From assembly GCA_023079485.1 (NCBI GenBank), contig CM041104.1:3535676-3599675 (forward strand): a stretch of 64,000 nt of DNA, given 5' to 3'. The DNA comes from Archilochus colubris (Eukaryota > Chordata > Aves > Apodiformes > Trochilidae). Positions 24,590 through 36,121 of this stretch are shown piece after piece. A program made the position numbers and the translations under genes. The notes beneath the pieces were generated by a model. That model worked only from the letters and a program-made list of their open reading frames with translations, made no database searches and was not told where the DNA came from. Position 1 is the first letter of the stretch. The number at the start of each line of letters is the position of its first letter.

Positions 24590-24850
24590 AAAGAAAAGGT
24601 AAGCAGCACCCTACCTGCTAAGGTGACAGGCGCTTAAGAAGCACTGAATAAATACATAAAACATATTTGCTGAAGGCATTTGTCATTGGAAGTTTAAACA
24701 TTAAATATGCCTGCTTCTTCTGATACCATAATAAAGCAGTGATGTTCAAAGAGCCATTAGTGGAGCTCTGACTACAGCTTTACATCTTCACTATATGTAC
24801 CAAGGAAGCTGCATTATATCAGCAATGCCTCAGTGAGTTTTGCCCCCAGA
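24590..24850. promoter_or_regulatory. Possible conserved noncoding stretch
   Basis: Repeat-free AT-rich piece with gcgcttaagaagcactgaataaatac, catttgtcattggaagtttaaacattaaatatgcc and gcattatatcagcaatgcc. Candidate by texture only. Confidence 0.22.
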
Positions 24851-27800
24851 AGGCAAAGGAAGTGAATTCTGGGAGGGATTTCAGTGTGTCTTGGGCTTTT
24901 TTGTAGGGCATTTTTCTTTCTGTATTGATCAACTTGGCTGTTCTGGTATTGTTCCCTTGTAAAGTGGTGGGCAGGTCCACAGGACCAACAGCTCTACTTT
25001 TGTCCTGGTATCCCCAGGCTTAATAAAATCTGGCTTATGGCCTGATGAGACAAATAAACAGGTTTGTGTATTTACTTTTTTTTAAATTACAGGATAAGGA
25101 GGAAAACAGGTACTCAATCCATTAAGAAATAACTAGGTGGGTGATTCACTACCATTTGTGTAAATGGAACTAACTCTGGACTGCCTGCACAATTTATTAA
25201 TACTTCACGGGAGGAAAAAAAAAATATTTTAATCTCATAATGGATGATGAGCTGTGAAATTGCTTTTGCAGCAGCTGGGCACCCTGCGGGAGGTGCTGGA
25301 TTGCACCACATGATGCAAGCACTCCCCACATCTCTGCCTTCCTCCTTCTAATCAGATATGTCAAACCTGGGTGATGAGGAGAGGGTGCCACTGCTGTGAC
25401 TGGATTTTGTTACTGATTTTCTTTTTCTTTTTTAATTTTTTTTCTTTTTTTTTTAATATATGTTATTGTCTTGTCAATTTACTTTGGGGATCCCAAGTCT
25501 GACTTTGGAAGAGTGTGGGCTCAAATGTGAGTGCATGTCTGGCAAATGATGCTTTGGGTTTCGAAGGTCCAGGCCTGCTCCTCGCTGCCCCTGGCCAGGC
25601 TGGCCTGGCTCACATCATTAAATAATTAGAAATTTTACACATTGGGCTGACCCAGCTTGTGATTTCCACTCTCACTTTAGTGCCAAGAGCTGTTACTGTT
25701 GGCTTTGCTCTACCTTCTTGGCCTTGGACTGGGTTCATGAGCAGCATCGTGCTCCGTTTCCTGGTACAATATGTGTCCTAAAATGACTTAACAAGGACTT
25801 ATTACTTTTTTTGCATATGGGAAGCCAGGGAACATGTATAGTGATGAGAGAAAACCAGGTGTAGTGTAGGACCACTTGGGACAGAACAGTGTCTGCTTGG
25901 TTGTTCCTGTGTCTCAGCACCTGGCAGACCCCAGTGCTGTGCCTGGGGTAGGAGGACCCTGCAGAGCTGCATTTGAAAGTTTGTCATGCTAATTGGGGGG
26001 GGTAATAATTAAGGCATATCTGGGAGAAAGACTTGGTTCAGGATGGGTTGTGTTGCTGTTTGACTTTGCTGGGGGATCTCACTGCAGATGTCTTAAGGAA
26101 AGCAGTAGTAGCTGTGCTGCCTTTGGCACAGAAGATGGCTCTGGGCGGGGGGCTAGGATATAGCCTGGGTGATAAAACTCTGAAAAACTGAGAAACTGAA
26201 ACAAGGCATCCATGCAAAGTGTGCCACACAGGCTCCCTCAATCTCTTAACCCCATACCTTTAGTTTTGAAAATAAGGGAAACGCTCTCTAAGACAAAACC
26301 TGAAAGGGGACAAGTATGGTACAGAATCCTTTTCCTTCCTGCTCTGGGTCCTTCTTACTCAAATGAATCCAGGCTGAACTAATTTCTTAGAGTGCTTTTT
26401 CCTAATTCTTCCTTGTATGTGCTTCATTACTGTTTTCAAGCTGCCTTCTCTCTTGACCTGCTTACAGTGCATTATCCATCATTATATAACATACCCTTGG
26501 CTCAGCACAGAATACCAAACCTGAGCAGCCCAGCAATGAGTTTCTCTGAAGTGGACTGATCTTATTATGTGAGTTCAGTATGCCATGAGACAAAAAAGGC
26601 AATTATGTAAAATCTGCACTCCTCAAATAATTCCCAGAAATGCCTGATATTCTTGAGTAGAATATTATCATATTCCTTGTGTTCGCTTCCAGGCAAATTA
26701 CTAGGAAAGAAAAGAAAAGGGGTTTTATTAATCTGGCCAAGTCAGTCTAATTTTAGGTCCTTATTGGCTCTTCTGTCCTTTCAATATTTTTTAAAAACAG
26801 GCAAAAATCATTATAACCAATTTTAAGGAGGCTGCTTGTGAGGCAGATGAGGGAGGGAGGTATATTTTGCTGATGGGGAGCAGAGCTTGCACTACTTCTG
26901 GCTTTCCCTGGAGCACTGCCACATTTGCTTTTAAAAAAACTGGGGAAAATAGCCACAAAAACACATGGTGAAATACACCAGTTCTCTTGTCAGTGTGGGG
27001 AAGTACTGTAGGTCAAGCTAGAGATTACTACAGGTGGTCCAAGAGCAAGGTCAAACATGCCTTATAGTCCTAGCCCTGCTTGTGAAGATACAACAGAGAG
27101 TTTTCTGGAGCTCTGGGAACTTCTCAAATTTGCATAAGCCAGACTTGAGTGTCTCTGAAAACTGTCAACAGACTTTGAGCCTTAACATCCCATCTGCTTC
27201 TTTGGAAGTTGAAGGTCTTTGTTATAGGGAGCTGGTGTTGTCATCCAGAGTTTGGCCTCTAGAACTGGAGATGGGTTCAGATTTGGCACCTCCACCTGTG
27301 CTGTGACCCCAGTATGGGTCAGGACAGCATGGGACAGAGGAAGGTGATGTCTGGACATCGTCTCTTTTATTAAAATGGCCTTCCAGAGAAGTAACCACAG
27401 CAAATCTGCAAAGCAGTAGGTTTGGATGAGCTTTATGAGGAGTCTGAGGAATTCTCTGCCAGTAGATATTAAGGTGAAGAACATATTAGAGCTGAAAGGA
27501 GGTGGAAGGGCAATAAAACCATATGAGGTAGGTGAAAGGAAGGGGTGAAATATTCTGTCCTTTGAGGAGCTTCATGATTATTCCCAAGGGATTTTCAGAT
27601 CTCCTCCAAAGTGCTAGCTAGTATTGGCTAGAGTTTGGGTCAGCATGTTTGACCAGGTGAACAGCTGGTCTGAATGTGGATCTTGTGTTCTTGGGAATAT
27701 AGTATGTGGTTGTGGGTTACTGTTCCTCCCTGAAAGGGGTTTTGAGAGCTTTTGTTCCCAGAATGTACCTGGTGGCACGAGAAGGTGGATGTGGAGGGAG

Positions 27801-28169
27801 AGTTGTCCCAGCAGGTTCAGGTGGAGCTCTCCTTTGGGATGTGCTGTGGCTCTGCTGGACTCCTCCCCTGCCCTCTCTTACCAGGCAGTTGCTGCCTTGC
27901 AACAAAACCAAGGAAAAGCTGAGATCTCTGAGGTAGTTTCTATTTTTCTTCCCCTTTATTCCTGAGGGTAACTACTTCCAAAACTCATTTTTGTCTGCAT
28001 CACGGGGGAATTCAAGGTCTGCTTCTCTCTCTCCCTCTCAGGAGGATAAATGCAGCATTACTGATCCTTTATATACCATTGCATACTGCACTGCTGCTTC
28101 CATGCATGTAGATCTGCCTTTATGGTGACTGTAACCTTTTCTTGAACCAGAGATTTTCCTGAACAAGAG
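24851..28169. other. Intron, little recognisable
   Basis: It contains a T-rich patch at 25.42 kb and AT-rich patches at 26.4-26.8 kb. No gene or named repeat is supported. Confidence 0.55.
25420..25465. repeat. T-rich low-complexity sequence
   Basis: Runs of T broken by C and A (ctttttcttttttaattttttttcttttttttttaatat). Confidence 0.85.
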
Positions 28170-28800
28170 CCTTTTGGGATCTATGTGGGCTTTCCTGGAT
28201 ACATTTTTAATAAACACAATAATTTGACTGCAAGCCCATTGCCTATACCCTGTTTGTTCTATGGGATAGTCATTTCCATGCCTGTAAAAAAACCACTAAC
28301 TCACAGGGCAATCAAAGGAAGAATGACAACCAGAACAAAATTGGTATGTGTTGCCATAAACCAGTCCATCTTCAGCATCATGCACTGTAGCTGTATATAT
28401 TGCCTGTAAATAATGGCCTCCAAATGATATTATATCTCTAGAAAAAAAAATCAAGACTAATTGTAACTATATTTTTGTTTTCCATTTTGGTTTATGTACT
28501 GTATATGACTTTTGTAGAGACATTTTTATTCCAGGAAAATGACAGGCCAACAAGAAGCCATAATTGCACTGATTTTTAGAAGTGCCTGCGTTACTACAGA
28601 TCTGATGTACTGCAAGACATGAATCAGAAAAATTCTATTAAAAAATCTCTTGAATGGCTGACACAGGAGTATTATCCATGATGATTAATTTGACTTGGTC
28701 ATTATGAACACAGACAAGTCTGACAAAATTGCATTTCATTCCCCCCCTGAATTCATAAAATCACTATACACATAATAAGAAGTTATAGTTCTTTGCTATC
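28170..28800. promoter_or_regulatory. Candidate conserved noncoding element, AT-rich
   Basis: A 600-bp stretch without repeats that keeps an even AT-rich composition: ttaataaacacaataatttgac, gcaatcaaaggaagaatgac (CAATCAAAGG, a TCF/LEF-like CAAAG core), ctgtaaataatggcctcc, gccataattgcactgattttt and atgatgattaatttgacttgg. No open frame of note. Function is inferred. Confidence 0.35.
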
Positions 28801-29357
28801 CACTATACTTGACAGGATTCCAGTTCTGGATAAGATACTGATTAAAAAAAAAAAAAAAAGTGGGGAGGGAGAGTTGGGAGCCTTTTAAAAAGCCTACAAT
28901 AGGCCTGATTTCTTTTGCTATAGATTGTTCATAGAAGTCTATTATTTTTATCTTTTTTTGGTGAAGTGGGGATGCAGGTCAACTGTAGCTTGGACAATAG
29001 AAAACCTGACTGTAATCTTGTGTTGCCATTGGAAGGGATGTGGCACAAATGCATCAGGAATCATTTCCAACCCATATAAATGAGGTGGACAGGTTGAGGC
29101 CAAAGAGCCTCAGAATGTTGCTTCTGGCTTTGCTGGCATGTGGAACAACCCAAACTTCTCCAGTGAGAGTTGGATGTATGCCTCCCAAAACTTTATCTTT
29201 CTGAGTGAAATGAGATTTGCTCTTCCCTCTGAATATTCCTGGCTAGTTTCCTGCACAGTCCCTGTCCTGCTGAGCATCACATAGCAGCCAGCCTATTGCT
29301 GCTGTAGCAACCAGCCAAGGAGATCAAAATTTAATAGGGCAAGTGTGAAGATTATTA

Positions 29358-29440
29358 TAGAGTCATAGAATTATCCAGGTTGAAAAGGACCTCTGGGATC
29401 ACCAAGTCCAACCCTTGATCCACTCCCCCTATGGTTCCCT
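29358..29440 (-). mobile_element. CR1 LINE 3' end, short
   Basis: It reads tagagtcatagaattatccaggttgaaaaggacctctgggatcaccaagtccaacccttgatcc. This is the reverse-complement CR1 3' end, about 80 bp, sharply 5'-truncated. Confidence 0.88.
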
Positions 29441-31209
29441 AATAAACCCTGGTATCTCCCTTCTGTGCCTGTGTAGCTTTATGTAACTTGTAGAAAGAGA
29501 CTTTTTTTTGCACTGTCAAATGTGATTGCAACCCTCCAACATTTTGAAGACCTGTGGCTGTGTTCCTGCATGGATTTTGTGTCTGTAGGAGAAGGAGTGA
29601 GGTCAACTCACGTGAAGTGGCAGAGCCATGTGGTAGTGTTGTGGTTGGGCTGGAGGTGTGGGGTTGCAGCATCAGAGCCACAACAGGAGGAAAAGGTGAG
29701 GAACAGGGCACGTGGAGGTGTGGGGTTGCTCTTTGGGTCAGCTGGTGTTTGGCTGGGATTTAAAAAGCCAGGAGTGCAGGTGTGGAAGAGCACAGAGGAA
29801 GGCAGAGCCCAGGTTTCCTGCGGGTTCTCTGCTGTGCTCCCAACCTCCCCTCCATGGCTGCCTCCTACTGAAGATTGTGCAGACCCTTCCAATGTATTCA
29901 TGCAAGAACTTATTTTTCCCTTTTCAACCTCATTCCCAGAGTCAAAAAACATGAGCATGTGAAAATTAATGTAGAAGGGGCTGGGAACACTTCAAAGACA
30001 ATCTGTAGATTGTATGTGACTGACAATAAATACTTCTTTACAGTATTTATCCAACTCTACCCACGTAATTCATTGGCCCTGCTATTCACAGGCTGGATCT
30101 CTATGTGCAGAGATGAGGCAAATCAATTTCCATTCCTAAGACCCAGAGCTGCTGACATGGAAAATCAGCACTGCTTTACTCTGTGGTGCAGGGCTCTGGG
30201 AATCAGAGGTGTGAGCATCTCCCCCTCTACCCTGAAAGGTGGTGCCACCCCCCTGGGTCACCCTGCAGTGGGTTCTGGGCTGGTTTTCTTCATAAACCCA
30301 GAGCATTTCTCTGGAGTTGGCAATGTCCAAGTGGCTTCCACCTTCTCCTGCCACCTGAGCTATCGTTTCTGTCCCCATGGGTCTGGTGTTTTGCACTGAG
30401 CTGAAATCTGTGGTGCAGGAGATGGAGAAATGTGTTAAAATCTCCTTGCAAATAACACTGTGCCTGTGCTGAGTAATGTGTGTGGTGGGGGAGCAGGTTG
30501 GAGATTTTCAAGGAAAAGTGGGCTAGCTTGCTTTTGTTCAGCTTTGGGTTTCACATCTTTGTTGTGTTTGGACTCTCTCTCTTTCTCTCTAATGTGGTCA
30601 ACACTTGTAGCTCCTTCCCAAGTCACCTGCACAGTGAGTTCTTGGTGTCCATTAACATATGGCTGTGGCTTTGGCTGGATCTCAGATGGTTTCTCAGGAG
30701 CTGCCCTGTGTTTAGGACATCCCTTAGTCTCAGGTCAGTTGGATGTGTGGGGCCTCCTGTGGGTGGATGGATCCAGCCCAGCCCCTGGTCTTGCTGAGAG
30801 TACTTCCCTAGGCAACTTTTCAGCCACTTTTCCCCAAACCTGCAGCATTCCATGGGGTTGCTATGGGATGTGTGGGGGGTCTGACAGCAAGGAGGGGGCA
30901 GAGAAGAGGCACTGTCCCCTCTGGGAGAGTGCATGGCTTCATCTCTCTGCGGGCTTTGCCACTCCAGGCAGCTCCCACCTGCCCTGAAGCAGTCGCTGAG
31001 AGGGAGGTTTGGAAGAAGAGGTTTGTTGTTTCAGCTGATTTCAGAGTTTTAATTTGAAGAGGAATAATGTGCAATCACAACCACTGTCTTCTGTTTGACA
31101 GTGGAAAATCTTCGAGCCTCTCTGGGTTTTTGTGTACCACAATAGGTGGCCTTTCAGCAGTGAGCTTCTCTGCACTCCCCTTTGGAGTCCTGGTGGGATG
31201 AACGGGCTC
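29441..31209. other. Intron, nothing recognisable
   Basis: GC-moderate intron. Overlapping open frames of 146-175 codons occur on the plus strand near 29.5-31.0 kb but show no domain, no splice pattern and no biased composition. Confidence 0.55.
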
Positions 31210-31670
31210 AGACCAGCTCACTAATCTAATTTGTAATGTATCCTTATAACATATAATTGGCTGTTTAATTTAATTCAAATTAACATAAGAATAGAAAATA
31301 CAATCTGCAAGCATAGCCCACGTGGTGGTGGAAAGGGGTGCCGGGTGCTGCTGGTTTCAGGTTTTGTGCACGCAGCGTTTGACCACCCTTCATAGGGACA
31401 GAGCTGTCACCTCAGACGTGCCAATGTGTGCCAGTAAATCACAGGGTGATTTTTCACCCTTCCCCACTCTTCTGTCTCTCATCTCCCTTCCCTATCTTCT
31501 GAGCAGTCCACTTAAAACAGACACAGAAAAAACGTGGCTCGCCTGGGAAGATTGTTCGCAGTGATCGGGTGCAAGCGCGGGCAGGCGCTGAGCCTGATTA
31601 TGTTGATTGGATATTGTCTAATCTGATTTTGATTGTGTACAGCTCTGATTGTCATTTTGATACCTCTGCA
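31210..31670. promoter_or_regulatory. Candidate enhancer with a TGATT array and a CpG-rich flank
   Basis: Five TGATT cores start at 31595, 31604, 31624, 31630 and 31646, in the run agcctgattatgttgattgg through ctctgattgtc. Just left, 31551-31590 (cgcctgggaag...gcgggcaggcgctg) holds several CpGs. Further left are ctttaatttaattcaaattaac-like AT-rich pieces at 31220-31300 and the E-box CACGTG at 31319-31324. TGAT(T) is the core bound by PBX/MEIS/HOX-type homeodomain complexes. The motif array is seen directly; its use as an enhancer is inferred. Confidence 0.42.
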
Positions 31671-33751
31671 CAATGCTGTCGCTGTTTGGAAAGCTTTGGG
31701 ATTTAAACAGGGCTTTTTGGGGTTTGGTTTTTTTTTGTTTTTTTTTTTTTTTCCCCTCGATGGAGGAGAGCGGAGGCAGAAGTGTGCAGAGAGGGGGGGA
31801 GCAGGGTGATGAGGCTCTCGTGCTCCTTACAAAACCTCCTCAAAGCTCTTCAGTGAGCTACTCTGCAGCAACACAGGGAACTTGTAGATTTGAAGCGAGC
31901 TTTAGGAAACTTTGAGTGGGTTTTACATAATTTAGCTAAGTACAGCAAAGCCACTTGCTTATGTACCTGATAGCAAAATAAACCGGTTGGAGGGACAAGT
32001 TTGGTACACAATGATTTATTCAAATCCCTTTCTGTAAAGCATGGAGCAAAATCCTCTTAAATAACTGGGGAAGAATTGATGTACCTCGAGGAGCATAGCC
32101 CAACCGTCGACAGAACTACAAGATGTATTAAATGGGATCTATCTGTCTGCTGTTGGGTGCATCCCCTCAGCCTCCTGCCTTCCCCGTATCATAAGCTGGC
32201 TGGAAAAACAGCCAGGCTAGAATTTCCCCCAGACAATAGCTGCTGGTACCGAGCTGCCTCAGCCCCTGCTCTGTCTTGGATTTCTTGCATCCTCATATTT
32301 CCCTACAGCCAATGGGAATCTCAGGTGAATGGAAAAGCTGGGGTGGGATGTGCACTATGGGCTTGTTGCTCCATCTCTTCTTGAAGCAGGAGGAGAGGAG
32401 GGCAGGAGTGCAGGGCAGTGGGGCTGGACAGGAGGTACCCCCTGCTCTGGCACCCCACGGGGACCCGGCTTTCCAGGCAGTACTGGAGCGATCCACAGAT
32501 CACAGAACTCTGTGCTCCCCACCGATTTCTTTATTCTGGTTAAATAGGGGGGCTTATTTCAGTGTTTTCTCCCTACTGCAGGCTGGGGTGATGAAGAGCT
32601 GGGATCCGAGTGGGAGTTCTGGAGGGCAATGGATTAATAGAGCCTCTGGTCCTTAACTGGGTTTGCACACATCTGGGGTTTTGCTCTTAAATCGAGTATT
32701 CAGTCAAAATCTAACCATGAAACTAGGTGATCTGGGAAATTTAGCTTAAAATCCATGTGTATAATACTATGGCTAATCAGAATTTCATATGCTATACTAA
32801 TATGTGAAACAGGAGATGTTTAGAATAATCCTTCTCTGCCAAAGGCTCGTTACATTCTGCTCTGATAATTAATAGTTTTGGATAGCTTCACACTTCCATT
32901 ATGATCCAAAAATGGTTTTGTCTGAAGTGAAAACAATTGCACAGGTGCTATAACATATTCTTTCTCCATATAAAGTGGAATGTTCAGAAGTAAACAGGCC
33001 AGCAGAAAACCCAGGGAGGGCAAGGAGTAGCAGCATCTCTACATGATCATGGACAGCTCGAGGGAGCATTGGCAGGGGGAAGGGAGAGGGCTTGTTCAAA
33101 GAAAATTTGGATAAGGATATAAGGAAGGACAAATCTTTGTCTGTGGTGGAGTCATGCAGGCTTTTGTTAAAGGATTTTAAGAAATGCGAGGGCTTTGTTT
33201 CCAAATCTCTCTCCCCTGTTGTAATTTCTGTGCTGGAGTTCATGAGGAATCAACAGGAATTTTGTTCCCAAGTGCTTGTTATTTCTGCTGAGTTAATTCA
33301 CCTAAAACCTCTTGAAAATACAAACTGTAGATGCTGTAAGAGCTTCCCAGAGAGGGGTTTGACTTAAACATGCAGCAGCTGGTTGGGACACAACCATGCT
33401 TGTTCATGGCCATGGTTCTGGGAGCATCCCTTGCCTGGCTGCTCTCTGGCTGTGCAGGTTTCTGCTGGGCTTTTGATGAGCTAAAGCTGTGCCAGAGGGA
33501 TGCAGTGTGGGAGAGGGAAGCTGTGTGGATGCTCCAGGTGGATCTGAGAGGTGTGAGGACTTCCCATGGAGGAATGGTGCAGCTCTGCCAGACTGGCTAC
33601 CCAGCTCCTACATAGTTACAACCTGCTGGTGTCCAGGGCTGGAGATGTCTTTTTCCTTAAATACTATTTCCACTGGAATATGGGGGGTTTTTTGGGTTTT
33701 TTTTACACAAATAATCACCTTGCTGAGGCAACAAGGTAATGACTCATCAGA
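31671..33751. other. Intron leading to the second exon
   Basis: It contains a T-rich run near 31730-31750 and unremarkable intron up to the acceptor. Confidence 0.55.
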
Positions 33752-33773
33752 AAATGCCTTTTTTCTCTTTTAG
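33752..33773 (+). other. Splice acceptor of the 82-codon TOX2 exon
   Basis: A T-rich tract (ccttttttctcttttag) ends in AG at 33772-33773, directly before codon ACA of the TYNGQ start. It is a strong canonical 3' splice site. Confidence 0.92.
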
Positions 33774-34019
33774 ACATATAATGGTCAGAATGAGAATAAT
33801 GAAGACTATGAGATCCCTCCCATAACACCTCCTAACCTCCCCGACCCTTCCCTCCTGCACTTGGTGGACCACGAAGCTGGATATCACTCCCTGTGCCACA
33901 GCCTCCCTCCAAACAGCCTGATCCCAGCATACCCCTACCAGAACATGGACCTGCCAGCCATCATGGTCTCCAACATGCTGAGTCAGGATGGGCATCTTCT
34001 TTCCAGCCAGCTACCCACG
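33774..34019 (+). CDS. TOX2: TOX2 internal coding exon (82 codons)
   Basis: This 246-bp exon starts after tttttctcttttag and ends at ACG before gtcagt. Frame 1 is open for all 82 codons. It begins TYNGQNENNEDYE, contains the TOX-family signature IPPITPP (about residues 14-20), then YHSLCH (about 37-42) and MDLPAIMVSNML (about 58-69), and ends SSQLPT. The TYNGQ start with NNEDYEIPPITPP separates TOX2 from TOX (which has ESEDFNIPPITPP) and TOX3. In the family this region is the N-terminal transactivation domain, upstream of the nuclear-localisation signal and HMG box, which must lie on later exons beyond 64000. The exon is phase 0 at both ends and joins the 22-codon exon in frame. The donor is weak at position +3 (C instead of A/G). 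Nothing suggests a pseudogene: the splice sites and frame are intact and the exons are separated by introns. Confidence 0.95.
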
Positions 34020-34025
34020 GTCAGT
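34020..34025 (+). other. Splice donor of the 82-codon TOX2 exon (weak)
   Basis: The junction reads ACG|GTCAGT. The exon side keeps only the final G of the consensus and +3 is C, so base pairing with U1 is weaker than at the other donor. The frame supports this site: the exon must end at the Thr codon to keep phase 0, as in the family (QLPT at the exon end). Confidence 0.8.
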
Positions 34026-34060
34026 GGATTTCTCCTTTTAACTATCTTTGGTTAAAGCTG

Positions 34061-34098
34061 TGTTGGATTATAAATTGGTGTGTTGGATTATAAGTTAA
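34061..34098. repeat. Imperfect tandem duplication, 20 bp x 2
   Basis: The unit tgttggattataaattggtg is followed by tgttggattataagttaaag. The first 13 bases are identical. It lies between the exon donor (34020) and the CR1 (34120). Confidence 0.85.
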
Positions 34099-34119
34099 AG
34101 ATGAATATGGAAGGATGTT

Positions 34120-34440
34120 AAAGATGAGATAAGAAGGCTCTGGGGAAATCTTAGAGCACCTTCCCGTACCTGAAGGAGCTACAGGAAAGCTGGGGAGGGA
34201 CTTTTTACAAGGGAATGGAATGATGGGACAAGGGAGAATGATTTTAAACTGAAAGAGGGAAGATTGAGATTGAATACTTGAAAGAAATTCTTCGCTGTGA
34301 GGGTGCTGAGCCCCTGGCCCAGGTGTCCCAGGTTGGATGGGGCTTGGAGCAACCTGGGCTGGTGGGAGGTGTCCCTGACCATGGCAGGGGTTGGGACTGG
34401 ATGTCTTCTAAGGTCCCTTCCAACTCAAAGCAGTCTGTTT
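34120..34440 (+). mobile_element. CR1 LINE 3' fragment about 100 bp past the TOX2 exon
   Basis: It contains ctgaaggagctacaggaaagctggggagggactttttacaaggg, gatgggacaagggagaatgattttaaactgaaagaggg, caggttggatggggcttggagcaacctgggctggtgggaggtgtccctg and cccttccaactc. Sense CR1 order is kept. About 60 bp normally found between the gtgagggtg and caggttggatgg blocks is shortened, so there is an internal deletion. It lies in the same orientation as the gene. Confidence 0.92.
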
Positions 34441-35029
34441 GCTCTGGGGGTTGGGACCTCCTGGTGGCTCAGCTGCCCACTGAGGTTGGGCTGTGGTGGC
34501 AGATGCTGCATTCACCATGCTCGTGGTGGTGATTTTCTGTTTCCAGTTTGGTGGCTTCCTGAGACTTATTAGCTGCTCAGGAGGTTGTTTCCCTCTGGGT
34601 GTGTAATGTCCTCACTTATCTGAACAAAACATATGTGTTCCAAACCCGTGCTGAAGGTAACCAGCCAAAGCCTGTACCTCCACCCTGCCTCCTTTCTCCT
34701 GCTGGGAAAAGCCCCCAGCCCATTACCCAGTGTCCTGCTGCCAGGCTGGCCCTGGTGGCACCAGCAGGAGCAGTGCTGATGCTCCCTGGAGGGAAACTGT
34801 CCTATTGATTTCAGAGGGAACCAGATCCCTGTCACACTTGCAAACTCAAGTTTCTTCTTGGCTTGCACGCCGTGGCAAGGGGATACCTGATGGAGTTTCA
34901 AATGACTCCTATGTTGGGATAAATAAAGCAGGGATAATGAAGTAAAGTGCAGCTCTGGGAAGAAATTTCAGGGCTAATTAGACCTCAGGACTCTTCTGTA
35001 TCATCAGCAGTTGGAAGAGGAAAGACTTG

Positions 35030-36060
35030 TTTTTGACAGGAATATTGAACGAATATCCTTGCTGTTTAATAATATTTTCCTCTCTAGTAGATTCAGCCCC
35101 ACATTATTAGTTTTCTCCATCATTTCTCTCTAAGATCAGTTGATTTTTCATGGATGCCTTGGAAGGCATCGATATCAAACAGAGTTAATTGTACTTAAGC
35201 AGCAGGCCTGGAGTCCCTGGCTGGATAACATTTGGTGTTGATTGCTTGAATAGATAGCAGTCTGAAGGACAGTGATATTTAAATATTTAAATGGGATATT
35301 ATCTCTTAGTCTAGGAAAATCCCATGGCTTTACAAAGCCTTGATAAATCTCCAAGTTTCATTGTTAGTGTGTTTAAGAAAAATATCATGTTCTGCCCATC
35401 AGTATCGAACACAAGCATATTTCTGTGGAATTAAGTATTACTTAGGCCTCTGTGTTAGCTTTTGGGTTCTTAGGTGATTAAAACATTCATTTCTGAGACA
35501 AAAGAAGTCAATTTCAGATTAAATACTTCCCCTGGTTTAATTTAAAGCACAGCTCCTTTGCCTGACCCCTATTTTCATAACACGATCATTTTATTCTGTG
35601 TTGATTGTCTCATTTTTGAGAGTTGATATTGCACTTATAAATCACTTTCTAAAATACCTAAAGAAACAAGAATAGTGGGATTTATTAAGCAGCTTCTGTA
35701 TGTCTGAAGTAATTTATTTTGGAGTAGTCCTTGGGAAATGTTCTCTTTCTTACTTTATGGTACTGTTTTACAAATGCAGCATCGTGACAATAAATCAGGA
35801 CCGAGCCACAGAAAATAAGAAAGGTGCTTAGTGGGCTGTAAACATAGAATAGAGAGATTAAGATTTGTTTGCCCCTAACGACGAAAATAAAAAATCCAGT
35901 GAACCCTGAATTTTTCAGCCAATAGTGAATTGAAACTGTTTGATTTGGAGTGGAAGCCCTTGGAGCTGTCATACATCTTCAGAGGTCCCAGCAACAAGAG
36001 GAATAGATCTCAGGGAGTGAACTCTTTTATGTCAAAGTTAAATCCTACCTTACCCTCTTG
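35030..36060. promoter_or_regulatory. Candidate conserved noncoding block, 1 kb
   Basis: A repeat-free AT-rich kilobase beginning 1 kb after the TOX2 exon. It includes gaacgaatatccttgctgtttaataata, ggcatcgatatcaaacagagttaattg (ATCGAT with TCAAA), gatatttaaatatttaaatggg, gccttgataaatctcc, ggtgattaaaacattc and cgatcattttattctgtgttgattgtctc. CpGs are kept in an AT-rich setting, which is unusual in drifting intron. No repeats or coding frames. Enhancer function is inferred. Confidence 0.38.
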
Positions 36061-36121
36061 TCAACGCCTTATTTCCGTGCCATCAGACTTCTCCTACTGA
36101 AAGGCAACACCCTCTGGCCCC

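Larger units (their letters stand above)
10951..33773 (+). other. TOX2: TOX2 intron between the two exons (22.8 kb)
   Basis: The intron is bounded by the two phase-0 exons. It holds four CR1 fragments, several A/T homopolymers and a few AT-rich stretches described separately. I saw no further TOX2 coding exon in it. It should be spliced out as a whole unless an unrecognised alternative first exon lies inside. Confidence 0.85.

Noticed and set aside
31319..31600. CpG-rich patch as an alternative TOX2 promoter
   Set aside because: CpG density is local (tens of bases), there is no island-length GC-rich stretch, and no initiator codon with a donor splice site in the TOX2 frame follows.
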